Shown: positions 53,486 to 62,465, counted from the first letter of the stretch. The stretch is 64,000 nucleotides of DNA from Candidatus Saccharimonadales bacterium (GCA_036388415.1 DASVRW010000002.1:186001-250000); one strand, 5' to 3'. The notes: generated from the letters alone by a model not told the origin. Made by a program: numbers and translations.

Positions 53486-54361
53486 TTATGTGTCTGATGT
53501 ATCATCAAACATCGGTTTCGGCCAATCCTTCTGGGCTCGTACTGCCGTGATAACCAGCGCATAAATAATAATCTGCGATTGTATGTATATCCAAAACATT
53601 ATGCCAAGTGTCAGGGCAAATGAGCCGTAGCTATCATTCAGTTTCGGCAGCTGTTGCGACATAATGCGGGTACCAAAATGCTGTACGAGCAATAGTCCGC
53701 TGGCAGCTATCAAGGCTCCGGGCACCAGCCAGTGAAGCCTAATGCGGTTTGATGTACCCAGCCGAAATACAACGAGAAACAAGCCGAATACAATCGCCAA
53801 GTTGACGATTGTTATGAGTATAGCGCCAATAATGCCAATATCGAGGATGCTGCTAAGCCCATAGCTGACAACCGTACCGATGATAATGCCAATACCGACA
53901 GAAAACATCATGGCAAAGCTGCGTAAGTTGTCACCGACAAAATTCGGCCGGTGCTGTTTGTCGACATGCCAAACGTTGTTGAAGGCTTCCTGCAGCATCG
54001 CCGCCAGACCACGGGCACCGTACAGTAGTGCAAGGATTTCTAGGGCTAGTACGACGCCGCTGCCCTTAAGGGTGTGCACGCTGTTTTGTATGCTTGAGCT
54101 CATCGCCGGAAAATATTGAAATACTTCACCACTAATGCGTTTTTGGAGTTCGGGATCACCGCTGGCGACTATGCTGAGAACGGTAATAAATACTAGCAGC
54201 AACGGGAATAAAGCCAAGAAAGCATAGTAGGTTATGAGTGCAGCTTGCCGTCCTGCCTTGTCATCACCGTAACGCTTGATGACAGCGACTGAAAAGGCTA
54301 AAACGGCATGTTTTTGCTGATATGTATCGACGGCACTCTTCGCCGAGTCTAAGAATTTCAT
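53486..54361 (-). CDS. YihY/virulence factor BrkB-family membrane protein
   Basis: The 291-residue protein has six predicted transmembrane segments. Landmarks are the amphipathic start KRYGDDKAGRQAALITYYAFLALFPLLL near 29-57 and LLYGARGLAAMLQEAFNNVWHV near 112-133, both typical of the family. Function is not established; the old annotation as RNase BN is not supported by this fold. TATCAT lies 8 nt before the ATG, consistent with leaderless transcription. Converges with mscL. Confidence 0.88.
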   Translation of the reverse strand: MKFLDSAKSAVDTYQQKHAVLAFSVAVIKRYGDDKAGRQAALITYYAFLALFPLLLVFITVLSIVASGDPELQKRISGEVFQYFPAMSSSIQNSVHTLKGSGVVLALEILALLYGARGLAAMLQEAFNNVWHVDKQHRPNFVGDNLRSFAMMFSVGIGIIIGTVVSYGLSSILDIGIIGAILITIVNLAIVFGLFLVVFRLGTSNRIRLHWLVPGALIAASGLLLVQHFGTRIMSQQLPKLNDSYGSFALTLGIMFWIYIQSQIIIYALVITAVRAQKDWPKPMFDDTSDT

Positions 54362-54772
54362 ATATCACTATGATACGGTGCCAAGCCAAGCATGCAAAAC
54401 CCAATTTGGAGCTGTATTCGTATTATTGTAAGAATTCTCATAGCTTACGGTTATTGCATGCACGACAATGTGGTGTAGATTGTGAGGAACTACTACTATG
54501 GAAGCAAAAATTTCAGCGCTTGTGACAGAATACGAATCGCAGCAAAGACTAAAACTTGCTCGGTTTTATACCAGGCACAATTAAGCGGCGATAGGTTCTT
54601 AATTGCCTGCATAAGTTATACTCCATGAATGTTTTTGTTAGCACCGGATTTATTGTATGCAGCTGGCTATAGATGCATACCTCGACATGATTAGGCAATT
54701 TGGCAAAACGAGCGTATACTAGAGACATAAGAAACCATACGATCCTCGTATACACTTTCGGAAAGCTTTTCT
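54362..54772 (+). other. Gap of about 410 nt with inverted repeats and a 28-codon ORF
   Basis: No ordinary gene is seen. GCATGCAA (54389-54396) and TTGCATGC (54455-54462) are inverted repeats enclosing a GTAAG/CTTAC hairpin. A small ORF at 54499-54585 begins ATGGAAGCAAAA after a GAGGA site and would encode 28 residues of mixed charge; it may be real or chance. A promoter-like TATACT at 54715-54720 precedes the gene at 54773. Confidence 0.35.
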
Positions 54773-55267
54773 ATGAAACACGTCATCGGCAAAACCAATA
54801 ATGGCGTCACGGTATATGTTGATCTCATAAGTTCCCAGGCAGCTAATCAAATCTCACGCCAACCCTATTTGCTGAATTTATTAAAGGAGCTGGTCGAACG
54901 CACGGTTATTACCGGAAACGAGCTGCAGTTTGACCAGGATATGGGCCGGCCGGTTGGTCACGAGTCTATTGTCGAAACTTCCGATACGGATACCGTTATA
55001 TATGCCCAGAAGCTCAAAGACGATGTCTACACCCGGTTCGTCAAAAACGCCAAGCCAAAGCCGACACAGCACGTCACATTGATACTTCAAAAAAATACTG
55101 ATGATGAGTACGAACTGATCGATACGTGGATCGGCCGGCTCAGCCCACCCCGCCCCGGCAGCAAATACGAAAATGCCGAGAGCATACCGTACTGGGCCAC
55201 GCACGCCTACGTGCTCGACGGCGAACCAGTCCAGTCGAAGAGCATCACTAAAGATTGCCCGTACTAG
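54773..55267 (+). CDS. Conserved-looking hypothetical protein
   Basis: The 164-residue soluble protein has alternating strand and helix. Features are KHVIGKTNNGVTVYVDL at the start, a middle region VKPTQ-like VTLILQKN and the C-terminal ELIDTWIGRLSPPRPGS-...-YWATHAYVLDG, which resembles small nucleic-acid-modifying or BRCA-like tails of mobile elements, though I cannot name a family. The codon usage and domain-like end look genuine. Its promoter lies in the gap upstream. Confidence 0.6.
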   Translation: MKHVIGKTNNGVTVYVDLISSQAANQISRQPYLLNLLKELVERTVITGNELQFDQDMGRPVGHESIVETSDTDTVIYAQKLKDDVYTRFVKNAKPKPTQHVTLILQKNTDDEYELIDTWIGRLSPPRPGSKYENAESIPYWATHAYVLDGEPVQSKSITKDCPY

Positions 55268-55329
55268 CATAATTTGAGTAGAGCTGCCAAAAGCGCTCGC
55301 AGCGTACACCCACCGCGTAGATCACTTGT

Positions 55330-55803
55330 TTACTGAACGTTGTTCGGATTAAACTGGTTGATACTTTGTATAAACGGGTCTTGATCGGGGCTGGTCAATG
55401 GGCTGTAGGTCACGTGCAGTAATCTACTATCAAGCCCTTCGTCGGTCGCGGCAATCGAAACTATATTGCCTACTTGAGGATTTAGAACGCTATCCCTTAC
55501 TTGCCTCATCGCATTAGCGACCGCTTGCGCACGCAGGGCATATCGTAAGTCTAAGTCTATGATTTGAGATATCTCAGCAACGTTTATGGCGGTCCTTTTG
55601 GGAAGTTCTGAATCCTTGTCGATGACAAGGTTGATATCAGTTTTAGGCGCGCCCAGTAAACCCTTTTTTTCAACTACTATTCCATGAAACCAGAATACTT
55701 TGGGTCGACCGCGGTCTAATTGTGGCATTGCCCATTGATCGGGGTTATCATTTCGGCCGTCGTTGTTTGGGGAAACGGTAGACGATTCTGGTGTTTGTGA
55801 CAT
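55330..55803 (-). CDS. Hypothetical protein
   Basis: The family is not recognised. Of 157 residues, a disordered polar N-terminus of about 35 (Pro/Asn/Asp-rich) precedes a beta-rich domain with RPKVFWFHGIVVEKKGLLG, INLVIDKDSELPKRT and RYALRAQAVANAMRQ, and an Asn-rich end. TATTAT lies 6 nt before the ATG, supporting the start. It converges with the gene at 54773. Confidence 0.6.
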   Translation of the reverse strand: MSQTPESSTVSPNNDGRNDNPDQWAMPQLDRGRPKVFWFHGIVVEKKGLLGAPKTDINLVIDKDSELPKRTAINVAEISQIIDLDLRYALRAQAVANAMRQVRDSVLNPQVGNIVSIAATDEGLDSRLLHVTYSPLTSPDQDPFIQSINQFNPNNVQ

Positions 55804-55927
55804 AAGCCTATAATACTACGTAAATAATTTATGTCAAATTATCTATTTGAATGATTGAGCGTGCGTGTCGTTCACGACTACTGACGAGTTGCTGGGCACG
55901 CGCACCTACTTATATACCGGGCCCAAT

Positions 55928-57136
55928 TTATTTCTTCGCAAAATACTTCAGTGCAACAATGCCGAGCCCACCGCTGATAGCTGAGGCTATAAAGATGCTG
56001 ATTTTGGCTGCTTGTATGAGTTGCTCTTCTTCGAAGGCAAGTTCTGTTACGAATATCGACACCGTAAATCCAATTCCGGCCAGCAGCCCGACACCAATGA
56101 CATGATTCCAGCTCGACCCGCTCGGCAGCTCGGATATTTTCAAGCGTATCATGAGCCATGAAGCGCCGACGATGCCGAGAACTTTACCGACTACGAGACC
56201 AAGTATAATCCCTCCGGCAATCGGGGCAGTTCTGCTGTCGCTAAATATATCGAGCGAAAATGCTATCCCAGTACTAGCAAACGCAAAGAGCGGAACAACG
56301 ATCAGTGTAGATAGCGGTATGGTGCGTTTTTCAAGCCGTTCAGCAATAGATTCGTGCTCATCTTTGCGAGTGGCTAGTGGTGCCAGCAGCCCGATGACCG
56401 CCCCGGCAATACTGGCGTGTATGCCTGATTGTTCCACTGCCAGCCAAAGCAGTATGCTACCACCTACAAACAGCGGCATCGACAGCAATCTGTACGTATG
56501 CAGAGCCGCAAAAAGTAGAGCGATTGTAGCAGCAATGCCGAGCATATATAGGTTAATGCCAGAGCTGTAGAAGAGAGCAATGATGACAACCGCGCCGATG
56601 TCGTCTACGATTGCCAGTGTTAATAAAAACAGACGTATCGAAGCCGGTATGCCCTTACCGACAAAAGCTAATATGGCGACCGCAAACGCAATATCTGTAG
56701 CCATTGGTATAGCCCAGCCGTTACTTGCCCCAGTCCCGCGGGTAATTATTAAATATAGTACTGCTGGCACAACCATACCACCGAGCGCTGCTGCAAACGG
56801 CAATGATGCTGTCTTTAGTCTGCGCAGTTCACCTTTGACAAGTTCCCGCTTTAGTTCCAGCCCGACGACCAGAAAGAAAATTGCCATCAGCCCCTCGTCT
56901 ATCCAGTGGCGTAGGTCTTTTGATAGAACCCAGTCGCCCACTCCTATGCTGAGCTGCATATTCCATAAGCCGTCATAGGCTGTCCGTAGCGCAGTGTTGG
57001 CAGCAATCAATGCCAGAATGGTGGCTCCGAGTATTAACTTCCCGCTTATTGCTTCGTCCTTCAGTAAATACGTCGCGAGAGCCGATAGCTGCGCAGGATG
57101 GAATGCTTGAGCTATATTTTTGATTTTACTGTGCAA
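55928..57136 (-). CDS. nhaA: Na+/H+ antiporter NhaA
   Basis: The 402-residue protein (TTG start) has about twelve transmembrane helices. DEGLMAIFFLVVGLELKRELVKGELR near 74-99, GGMVVPAVLYLI, MATDIAFAVAILAFVGKGIP near 145 and LLTLAIVDDIGAVVIIALFYS near 170 are the NhaA signatures, with the ion-binding aspartates in ATDIAFA and VDDIGA. It exports sodium in exchange for protons, controlling pH and salt. The TTG is the only start that keeps the N-terminal helix; no strong ribosome site is seen. Confidence 0.93.
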   Translation of the reverse strand: MHSKIKNIAQAFHPAQLSALATYLLKDEAISGKLILGATILALIAANTALRTAYDGLWNMQLSIGVGDWVLSKDLRHWIDEGLMAIFFLVVGLELKRELVKGELRRLKTASLPFAAALGGMVVPAVLYLIITRGTGASNGWAIPMATDIAFAVAILAFVGKGIPASIRLFLLTLAIVDDIGAVVIIALFYSSGINLYMLGIAATIALLFAALHTYRLLSMPLFVGGSILLWLAVEQSGIHASIAGAVIGLLAPLATRKDEHESIAERLEKRTIPLSTLIVVPLFAFASTGIAFSLDIFSDSRTAPIAGGIILGLVVGKVLGIVGASWLMIRLKISELPSGSSWNHVIGVGLLAGIGFTVSIFVTELAFEEEQLIQAAKISIFIASAISGGLGIVALKYFAKK

Positions 57137-57323
57137 GATGTTGTCCAGTCGAACTTAATTGATCGCTGACCAGACTTCCCAGCACGCCTTATAAACATAG
57201 TAGCTGAATTGCTCCGTATGTACCAGGCGAAGTTCAGAATTGCCACCGTTCTGTAGACTGCGATTGCGTGTATGCAGTATAGGCGTATCGCATTTTTACC
57301 GTATTATTAAAACAAAACGTATA

Positions 57324-57352
57324 TTTACAAAAAATAGATTGTATAGTATAAT
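57324..57352 (+). promoter_or_regulatory. Consensus-like promoter for the gene at 57383
   Basis: TTTACA (57324-57329), 17-nt spacer, TATAAT (57347-57352). Unlike most genes here it leaves a ~24-nt leader with a weak AAGGA ribosome site. Confidence 0.7.
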
Positions 57353-57382
57353 ACCGTTTACTTTATTCAAGGATTATTATAT

Positions 57383-58246
57383 ATGAGTCATGAAATTCCA
57401 GTGTTTGATCCCAAAGTCGAAATGAAAACACTATACAGCGATGGCGTATCAAGCCTACGTGGTGCGTTCGACAGGCAGTCCGGTCCTCGCCTGCTTGAGG
57501 AATATGGTGCGGAATTGCAGCAAGCCAAAGATGCCAAAATCACCAAAGGGCGCGGTCCAAATCGTATATGGTTTCCAGCTCGTCCAGAAAAAATTTCAAT
57601 GTTTACTGAGTTGATAACGCACCCTTACATAACGGAAGTCAGCGAGGCGGTGCTTGGTCATGATTATCAAATAGTCGAGCTTGGATTTGACGAGCCGTCG
57701 CAGGGTGCCAAAAATCAACCATGGCATCGTGATTTTCCAATTCCTAATGTTACAAAGGACGGAGGCAGATTAGACGCCTTAGCCTTTAACGTTACATTAA
57801 AGGACGTCAAGCCAGACATGGGACCATTCGAGATTGCTCCCGGCACGCAGTTTATGGAAGAGCCGGAATTTATGCTTGCGAGAGGCATGTTTGTCTACAA
57901 GCGGTATTATGATTATTTTACTGATGATACAACACAAAAGCGTATGGGAAAGCTGGGTGATATTCAGGTACGTACACCGCTGACCCTGCACCGGGGAACT
58001 ACGCACGCCTCAGAGGAGACTCGACCAGTCATGATACTAGGCGTCTGTGCCCGTGAAGTGCAGACTGAAGGCGTGCATAGTTTGCCGGTTAGTGCCGAGT
58101 GGTTTGACGGGTTATCGCCGCGGATACAGGATACAATGCAGCAACACGTTCGATATACGCTCGTTGACACACTTAGAGCTATCAAAACACCAGGTACAGA
58201 TGTCGAAGAGTTGATGATGGGTAACGAATCGCTCATCCCAAACTAA
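57383..58246 (+). CDS. Phytanoyl-CoA dioxygenase-like 2-oxoglutarate/Fe(II) oxygenase
   Basis: The 287-residue protein shows the iron ligands of this fold: HxD in PWHRDFPIPN near 114-116, and the distal His in LHRGTTHASEETRP near 208-214 with the arginine that binds 2-oxoglutarate. DMGPFEIAPGTQF near 150 is the usual PhyH loop. Hydroxylation of a small molecule using oxygen is implied; the substrate is unknown. No neighbours hint at a pathway. Oxygen dependence would fit an oxic habitat together with NDH-2. Confidence 0.8.
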   Translation: MSHEIPVFDPKVEMKTLYSDGVSSLRGAFDRQSGPRLLEEYGAELQQAKDAKITKGRGPNRIWFPARPEKISMFTELITHPYITEVSEAVLGHDYQIVELGFDEPSQGAKNQPWHRDFPIPNVTKDGGRLDALAFNVTLKDVKPDMGPFEIAPGTQFMEEPEFMLARGMFVYKRYYDYFTDDTTQKRMGKLGDIQVRTPLTLHRGTTHASEETRPVMILGVCAREVQTEGVHSLPVSAEWFDGLSPRIQDTMQQHVRYTLVDTLRAIKTPGTDVEELMMGNESLIPN

Positions 58247-58334
58247 AGACTCAATAGAGTCGTAACGCATAATGGGCGCCAGTGCTACGAGAGCTAATAA
58301 TTTAAGCCCACCGCACTTACATAATCTGAGCTAC

Positions 58335-58652
58335 CTAATACTTTATATCTAAATCGCCTAAATCTCTTTTGATGGCTTCGGCTCGATCAACGAGTTCCGA
58401 TAAGTTAGCTGTGTTATGCGTAGCCCATTTACCCGCGACTATTACAAGACCTAAGTCCGGGCGATGCTCTAATCCAATTTCGTGTTCCGGGGACTGAGCA
58501 ACTCTGACGGTATATTGCTCTATGCCGTGTAATGCATTTAATTCTTCAGCGGCAAACTGTAAGTATGCTATGTTTCTTTTTTCTACGACTTCACCATTGA
58601 CGGCTATAAGAGGCTGTCCAGAGAATAATCGAAGAGGTTCTCTGTCCATCAT
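58335..58652 (-). CDS. Hypothetical protein
   Basis: No family is recognised. A soluble 105-residue protein with a beta hairpin start (LIAVNGEVVEKRNIAYLQF), a central DLGLVIVAGKWA strand and a final acidic helix. TACAGT lies 6 nt before the first ATG; a second ATG follows directly. Confidence 0.55.
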   Translation of the reverse strand: MMDREPLRLFSGQPLIAVNGEVVEKRNIAYLQFAAEELNALHGIEQYTVRVAQSPEHEIGLEHRPDLGLVIVAGKWATHNTANLSELVDRAEAIKRDLGDLDIKY

Positions 58653-58696
58653 AACGTTACTGTACTATGTAATGATGTGACTGTCAAAAAATTACT

Positions 58697-58999
58697 TTAT
58701 GTATTTTGTGCAGACTGCTTCTTATTTTTGCCGTCTAAACGCAGCGTATCTGTTTCATCGCAGTGTTTGCCCTGACTGCCCACGTGTTTGTCACTTATCT
58801 TAGGACCATGTTTTATGACATGGACTAAGGCCATGGCATGTCCATGCCCGAGTCCAAAATCTTGTTTGAGCCAGCTCACGATTTCGGCTGGTTTGACTGA
58901 GGGGTCATCAAAGCCCTTACTCTGAGCGAGCTTTATAAAATCATCCGGCGTTTTCCCGGTTTTTGCTTCGATATTATCTAAGTATGCTTGAAACGACAT
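58697..58999 (-). CDS. DUF4287-domain protein
   Basis: The 100-residue protein starts SFQAYLDNIEAKTGKTPDDF and continues EIVSWLKQDFGLGHGHAMALVHVI, the DUF4287 helical domain. A Lys/Asp/Gln-rich tail of about 30 residues follows. Function is unknown; the domain often occurs alone or fused to other small domains. TATACT lies 7-8 nt before the ATG (leaderless). Confidence 0.85.
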   Translation of the reverse strand: MSFQAYLDNIEAKTGKTPDDFIKLAQSKGFDDPSVKPAEIVSWLKQDFGLGHGHAMALVHVIKHGPKISDKHVGSQGKHCDETDTLRLDGKNKKQSAQNT

Positions 59000-59221
59000 A
59001 GGTATAGTATAGCAAGCTGCAGCCTATGTTGCTGTGCTGCCGTTGGTACTACCATCGAAGCATCGACGAGATTGTTAATTCAACTCCTCCAGGTCTGAGG
59101 GCTGACCCTGCGGCACCAACCGATGTTGTGCGTCGGCACTATGCCGGTAGCTTTGCTTATAATGCGTACAGCGATTGAAAATAATGAGCTGCTGCTCTTA
59201 ATCAATATATTTCAAACTCTT

Positions 59222-59638
59222 CTAGCCGATAGGGCCTATGGGCTCTCCTGTCTTACCGCTAAAAACAATCGTAGCGTTCTCATTGAATTTGTTGTATGTC
59301 GACGCGGATACTTCCGTGCGTTTCACAAAGCAACCAGGATCGGAAGTATGAGTATCTAGATTGAAAGAGGGGCGATTAACCGTCAATCCATTTTTGACGC
59401 TCTCAATATCTGAGATGCATTGCTTCAAACCAAAATAGTAGACAGTGGGCCATAGAGACGGATTGCTCGCGTCATATTCCGACTGGGCCCGCTTATAATC
59501 GATTTGAGCCGGGACACCGGATACGATTTGCTGCTCACCTGATTGGCCGCAATTGGCGACAAGCATCAAAATCGCGCCAGTACCTAGCGCCTGAGCGGTT
59601 TTTTTATCAAATATTTTATGGTTACCTTTCTCAGACAT
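59222..59638 (-). CDS. Hypothetical exported protein
   Basis: Of 138 residues, a basic start precedes a hydrophobic stretch at about 16-30 (ALGTGAILMLVANCG) and a soluble remainder with two cysteines. The cysteine after the hydrophobic stretch resembles a lipobox, but Asn at -1 is atypical, so a plain anchor is as likely. No domain is recognised. The 220 nt between it and the DUF4287 gene hold only a doubtful 50-codon ORF on the plus strand. Confidence 0.55.
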   Translation of the reverse strand: MSEKGNHKIFDKKTAQALGTGAILMLVANCGQSGEQQIVSGVPAQIDYKRAQSEYDASNPSLWPTVYYFGLKQCISDIESVKNGLTVNRPSFNLDTHTSDPGCFVKRTEVSASTYNKFNENATIVFSGKTGEPIGPIG

Positions 59639-59764
59639 GCCGATACATTACCATATTTATGTGCGCGAGGAAACGCATCAATTTGGCGAGGACTAAGCGT
59701 CTGAGATTGTAGCTATCAATCTTGTAGCTTTTAGAAACTGTTTCGGTGATCGGTTTTCGCGAAC

Positions 59765-60127
59765 CTAGCTATATTTAAATGTAAATGCCACAACACCGTA
59801 TTCAGCTTCATCTTCAGGTGTATAAAATGTATGATACGTAGCTATTGCTTCATCAAGGGATTTTACTGTAGGTAATATAGACTCGATATCTAATGATTCC
59901 AGCATCTCGCGAAATGAGACGAAGTACAGTATTTGCGTGATCCTTATTATCCCCTGATTAGGGATGGATTTGATAATTGAGCCATTTTCCCATACGTCCT
60001 CGCGTAGCTGCAAGCTATCACCGACTTTAAGCTTTAAGAATTTTGCTTTCCCCAGTCTGCCTTCAACTGTCTTGTTTCCTTCAAAAATTTGCTTTAATAC
60101 TGTAGATTCTATTCCAATTTCTTCCAT
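59765..60127 (-). CDS. ASCH-domain protein
   Basis: A 120-residue single domain with the ASCH core: KQIFEGNKTVEGRLGKAKFLKLKVGDSLQL near 12-41 (Glu-Gly-Arg turn and the GD strand), then ITQILYFVSFREML and YGVVAFTFKYS at the end. ASCH domains bind RNA or modify nucleosides. TATAGT lies 6 nt before the ATG. It belongs to the accessory run leading to the tRNA-Gln. Confidence 0.8.
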   Translation of the reverse strand: MEEIGIESTVLKQIFEGNKTVEGRLGKAKFLKLKVGDSLQLREDVWENGSIIKSIPNQGIIRITQILYFVSFREMLESLDIESILPTVKSLDEAIATYHTFYTPEDEAEYGVVAFTFKYS

Positions 60128-60217
60128 TAGATAACTATAACAAACTAAGACCAGTTAAGTATTTTTCTGTAGATTCGCTGTAAGTTCGTAGAGTTAGCTC
60201 CCGCCAGTACATTTCCT

Positions 60218-60679
60218 TTATCGGTTTCGATAATGCGATACGACATCACCTGGCGGCAATACAGTGAATGTCTCGCCCAATACCCTCCGCATGGTTAGGT
60301 CGTATATATTCATGCTTTCAAAATTAAATGGTTCCCGAGCATAGAACGCAACCGCCTTTGGTAAAGCATATCCTATTTCCAATGCAGTCGATGCGCCAAT
60401 GTAGCCTTCATTATTCATGACATACATAAAATCGGAGTTATCAATCGCTCGTAGGAACCTATCTTCAATTTGTTTCGCTGTTAGGTTCTCTTCGGTCGGT
60501 AATGGCCGTAATCGGCCTTGTGCAGAATAATGCTTCAATTCATGCGGAGGTATAATTAGCCACCCTTTTGTAGACTCCAATACCCAAACGCCTTGTTGAC
60601 TAAATTCGTCTATAGCTTCATCTATTTCAGGCTTATATTTAAAACTTCCAGATATTACTGCTTTTATTCTCTCGCTCAT
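60218..60679 (-). CDS. Nucleoside 2-deoxyribosyltransferase-like protein
   Basis: The 153-residue protein has a Rossmann-like start AVISGSFKYKPEIDEAIDEF, then FMYVMNNEGYIGASTALEIGYAL near 83-105, where the glutamate of ASTALEIGYA corresponds to the nucleophile region of nucleoside deoxyribosyltransferases and related N-glycosidases. It could act in nucleotide salvage or cleave a modified nucleotide. No substrate can be inferred. No upstream -10 close to the ATG is seen. Confidence 0.75.
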   Translation of the reverse strand: MSERIKAVISGSFKYKPEIDEAIDEFSQQGVWVLESTKGWLIIPPHELKHYSAQGRLRPLPTEENLTAKQIEDRFLRAIDNSDFMYVMNNEGYIGASTALEIGYALPKAVAFYAREPFNFESMNIYDLTMRRVLGETFTVLPPGDVVSHYRNR

Positions 60680-60710
60680 TGAGTACTCATTTTTGCATTA
60701 ATTACGAGTT

Positions 60711-60765
60711 ATGCAAGCGTAAGCAATATTGCAACTCCTATCTGACGTACTTCGCAACTTGTAAG
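60711..60765 (-). repeat. Cassette-end hairpin repeat, copy 1
   Basis: It contains CTGACGTACTTCGCAACTT (plus strand view), matching the other copies; the left arm is diverged (ATCTG instead of AGTTG). It lies 70 nt after the stop of the gene at 60835. Confidence 0.6.
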
Positions 60766-60834
60766 TATTTTTAATATTTCCGGTAACGTCATCCATAGCC
60801 CTCACGTACCAAATACCAACATCGGCAAATCTAC

Positions 60835-61134
60835 TCAGCCGGCGAAAGCTTTTGTGATTCTACCGTCGTCAATTTCAAAGTTCATGCGATCGGCCGAATA
60901 ATCCATGGTAGAGGTAAAACTCTCGCTATCTCTACGCACGATTCTGTATGTGACATTGTCTTTCTCGGCTCGGGCAACCGCTTCTTTCTCCGTAAGTCCT
61001 ACGTATGCATCTGCAGTTGTCGTGCCAGACGTGTCGCGCGAAGTACCAGCCTGTTGATTATGTGCGGCGAATCCTAAGCCGATAATGACAATGGAGAAGG
61101 CAGCAACGATGAGTAATAACTTTTTCTTATTCAT
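60835..61134 (-). CDS. Exported I78-like protease inhibitor
   Basis: Of 99 residues, a signal or anchor lies at about 4-23 (KLLLIVAAFSIVIIGLGFAA), then a Ser/Thr linker, then VGLTEKEAVARAEKDNVTYRIVRRD and a C-terminal DYSADRMNFEIDDGRI. The order (GLxExEA, RVVRRD, DYxxDRxNxExDxGxI) is that of the I78/potato-inhibitor-I-like family, here without cysteines. It would block extracellular serine proteases, for instance those of a neighbour. Exact target is unknown. Confidence 0.7.
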   Translation of the reverse strand: MNKKKLLLIVAAFSIVIIGLGFAAHNQQAGTSRDTSGTTTADAYVGLTEKEAVARAEKDNVTYRIVRRDSESFTSTMDYSADRMNFEIDDGRITKAFAG

Positions 61135-61173
61135 GAATGAATGATATCAAAAAAGACGCTTCAATAAGAATCA

Positions 61174-61226
61174 TTCAAGCATAAGCAACTTGGCTATCCT
61201 TAGTTGATGTGCTTCAAACTTTTATA
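61174..61226 (-). repeat. Cassette-end hairpin repeat, copy 2
   Basis: AAGCATAAGCAACTTGGCTA followed by AGTTGATGTGCTTCAAACT. The hairpin arms AGTT/AACT are kept, and the inner CG/CG pairs of other copies are TG/CA here, a compensatory change. It lies about 20 nt after the stop of the gene at 61244. Confidence 0.7.
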
Positions 61227-61243
61227 TCCTCACAGCTAACGAA

Positions 61244-61984
61244 TTAGCCATGAGGATTCCGTGATAACACATCGTCATTACCCTCGTCTAGAAGCGTAAC
61301 AAAACTTTTTGAACCCTTTGAAAGCTCTTTTTCTGCACCATGCCGACTCCCCCATTCGCTGTATACATTTGCGTATAATACCGAGATCTTCGGAATTTTA
61401 GTCCTACTTTCCCCATCATCGTACCGACCGCGTCCAATTGTTTTGAGTCCACTCGTAGCTATTGCCGCATGTATCCCGGTACTGGAATGAGCTGGCTCTA
61501 CTGTCCATGCCTTCGGAGTAAATTCACTCTGCCGGCCGCCCGTTGACTGGAGTAAAAGTTCTTTATAAGCTGACGCCAGCAATTCCTCTTCGTCCACACT
61601 CGTCCATGCATGTATATTCGGATTTGCATTGCCGAACGTTTTTGAAAGCGGGCTAATAGCAATTCGAGGAGGTAGCGGGATCCGCTGTCTTTTAAGTGGA
61701 AGCCCTGGATATATAGAGGCAGAGCCTTTTACGTCGCCATCAGCATTTACGACTGCGAAATGTCCTAGATCACGATGTTCAGCTTGACCCTTGCGTATTT
61801 TATTTTCGGCCTCGTCCAATCTACTGTATCTGGCGATTACGCCTTCTAAATTTCTTTGTAATAATAAGTCCGTACTTTGTGCAACTACAGAATGTAATTG
61901 ATATGCCAATTCGAATGAGTCGAATTCGGTATACGGTATTAAAATTCGAGATATATCGCCCTGTTCATTTGATATAGTATTCAT
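61244..61984 (-). CDS. Hypothetical protein
   Basis: No family is recognised with confidence. Of 246 residues, an N-terminal helical part precedes LGHFAVVNADGDVKGSASIYPGLPLKRQ, a strand-turn-strand that resembles the core of GNAT acetyltransferases, and PNIHAWTSVDEEELLASAYKELL, a helix typical of their acceptor side. An acetyltransferase-like fold is possible but unproven. TATAAT lies 8 nt before the ATG. Confidence 0.6.
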   Translation of the reverse strand: MNTISNEQGDISRILIPYTEFDSFELAYQLHSVVAQSTDLLLQRNLEGVIARYSRLDEAENKIRKGQAEHRDLGHFAVVNADGDVKGSASIYPGLPLKRQRIPLPPRIAISPLSKTFGNANPNIHAWTSVDEEELLASAYKELLLQSTGGRQSEFTPKAWTVEPAHSSTGIHAAIATSGLKTIGRGRYDDGESRTKIPKISVLYANVYSEWGSRHGAEKELSKGSKSFVTLLDEGNDDVLSRNPHG

Positions 61985-62017
61985 TAAACTATTATAACAT
62001 GAAACATCAGTATATAA

Positions 62018-62064
62018 ACATAAGAAGCTTGGCTACCCCTAGTTGATGTACTTCGTAACTTTTA
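62018..62064 (-). repeat. Cassette-end hairpin repeat, copy 3
   Basis: GCTTGGCTACCCCT then AGTTGATGTACTTCGTAACT with AGTT..ATG/CGT..AACT pairing. The stop codon of the NUDIX gene (TAA) lies inside its last bases. Confidence 0.7.
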
Positions 62065-62451
62065 AAGTAGACATTTCGCAGCAACTTTAAATTTGTCTGG
62101 TAAATCTAAGTTATAAAAATCATCGAAATTGATCCATTCGAAAGAACTGTGCTCATGGCTAATTGCTGTCGCATCGCCGTAATATTTTGTTGAGTAGAAC
62201 AAAGTTAATATATATGCAGGACTTACTTCAGTTGATGCGTGTATTATGGTAGCCGTATTGATGTCAATCGACGTCTCTTCTTTGATTTCACGCAGTACTG
62301 CTGTATTAGGATCTTCCTTGTGTTCAACTATCCCTCCAGGTAAATCCCACTTCCCTGGCCTGATTCGCGCAGTGTCGGATCTTTTGAGTATGAGAACTCT
62401 CCCAGCATCATCTGTGATAAAACATTTTGTTACTAGGTTTATATTATTCAT
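62062..62451 (-). CDS. NUDIX hydrolase
   Basis: This 129-residue single-domain protein has the Nudix box GGIVEHKEDPNTAVLREIKE near 39-58 continuing EETSI, with all catalytic glutamates; the usual Gly near the end is Ser. KWDLPGG before it and SFEWINFDDF after it complete the fold. It hydrolyses a nucleoside diphosphate linked to another group, such as oxidised dNTPs or dinucleotides. TATAGT lies 6 nt before the ATG. Confidence 0.93.
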   Translation of the reverse strand: MNNINLVTKCFITDDAGRVLILKRSDTARIRPGKWDLPGGIVEHKEDPNTAVLREIKEETSIDINTATIIHASTEVSPAYILTLFYSTKYYGDATAISHEHSSFEWINFDDFYNLDLPDKFKVAAKCLL

Positions 62452-62465
62452 TCAGTAACTATAGC

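Noticed and set aside
59026-59178. 50-codon plus-strand ORF between the DUF4287 gene and 59222
   Set aside because: It has a fairly protein-like sequence but no ribosome site or clear promoter; evidence is too thin to list as a gene.
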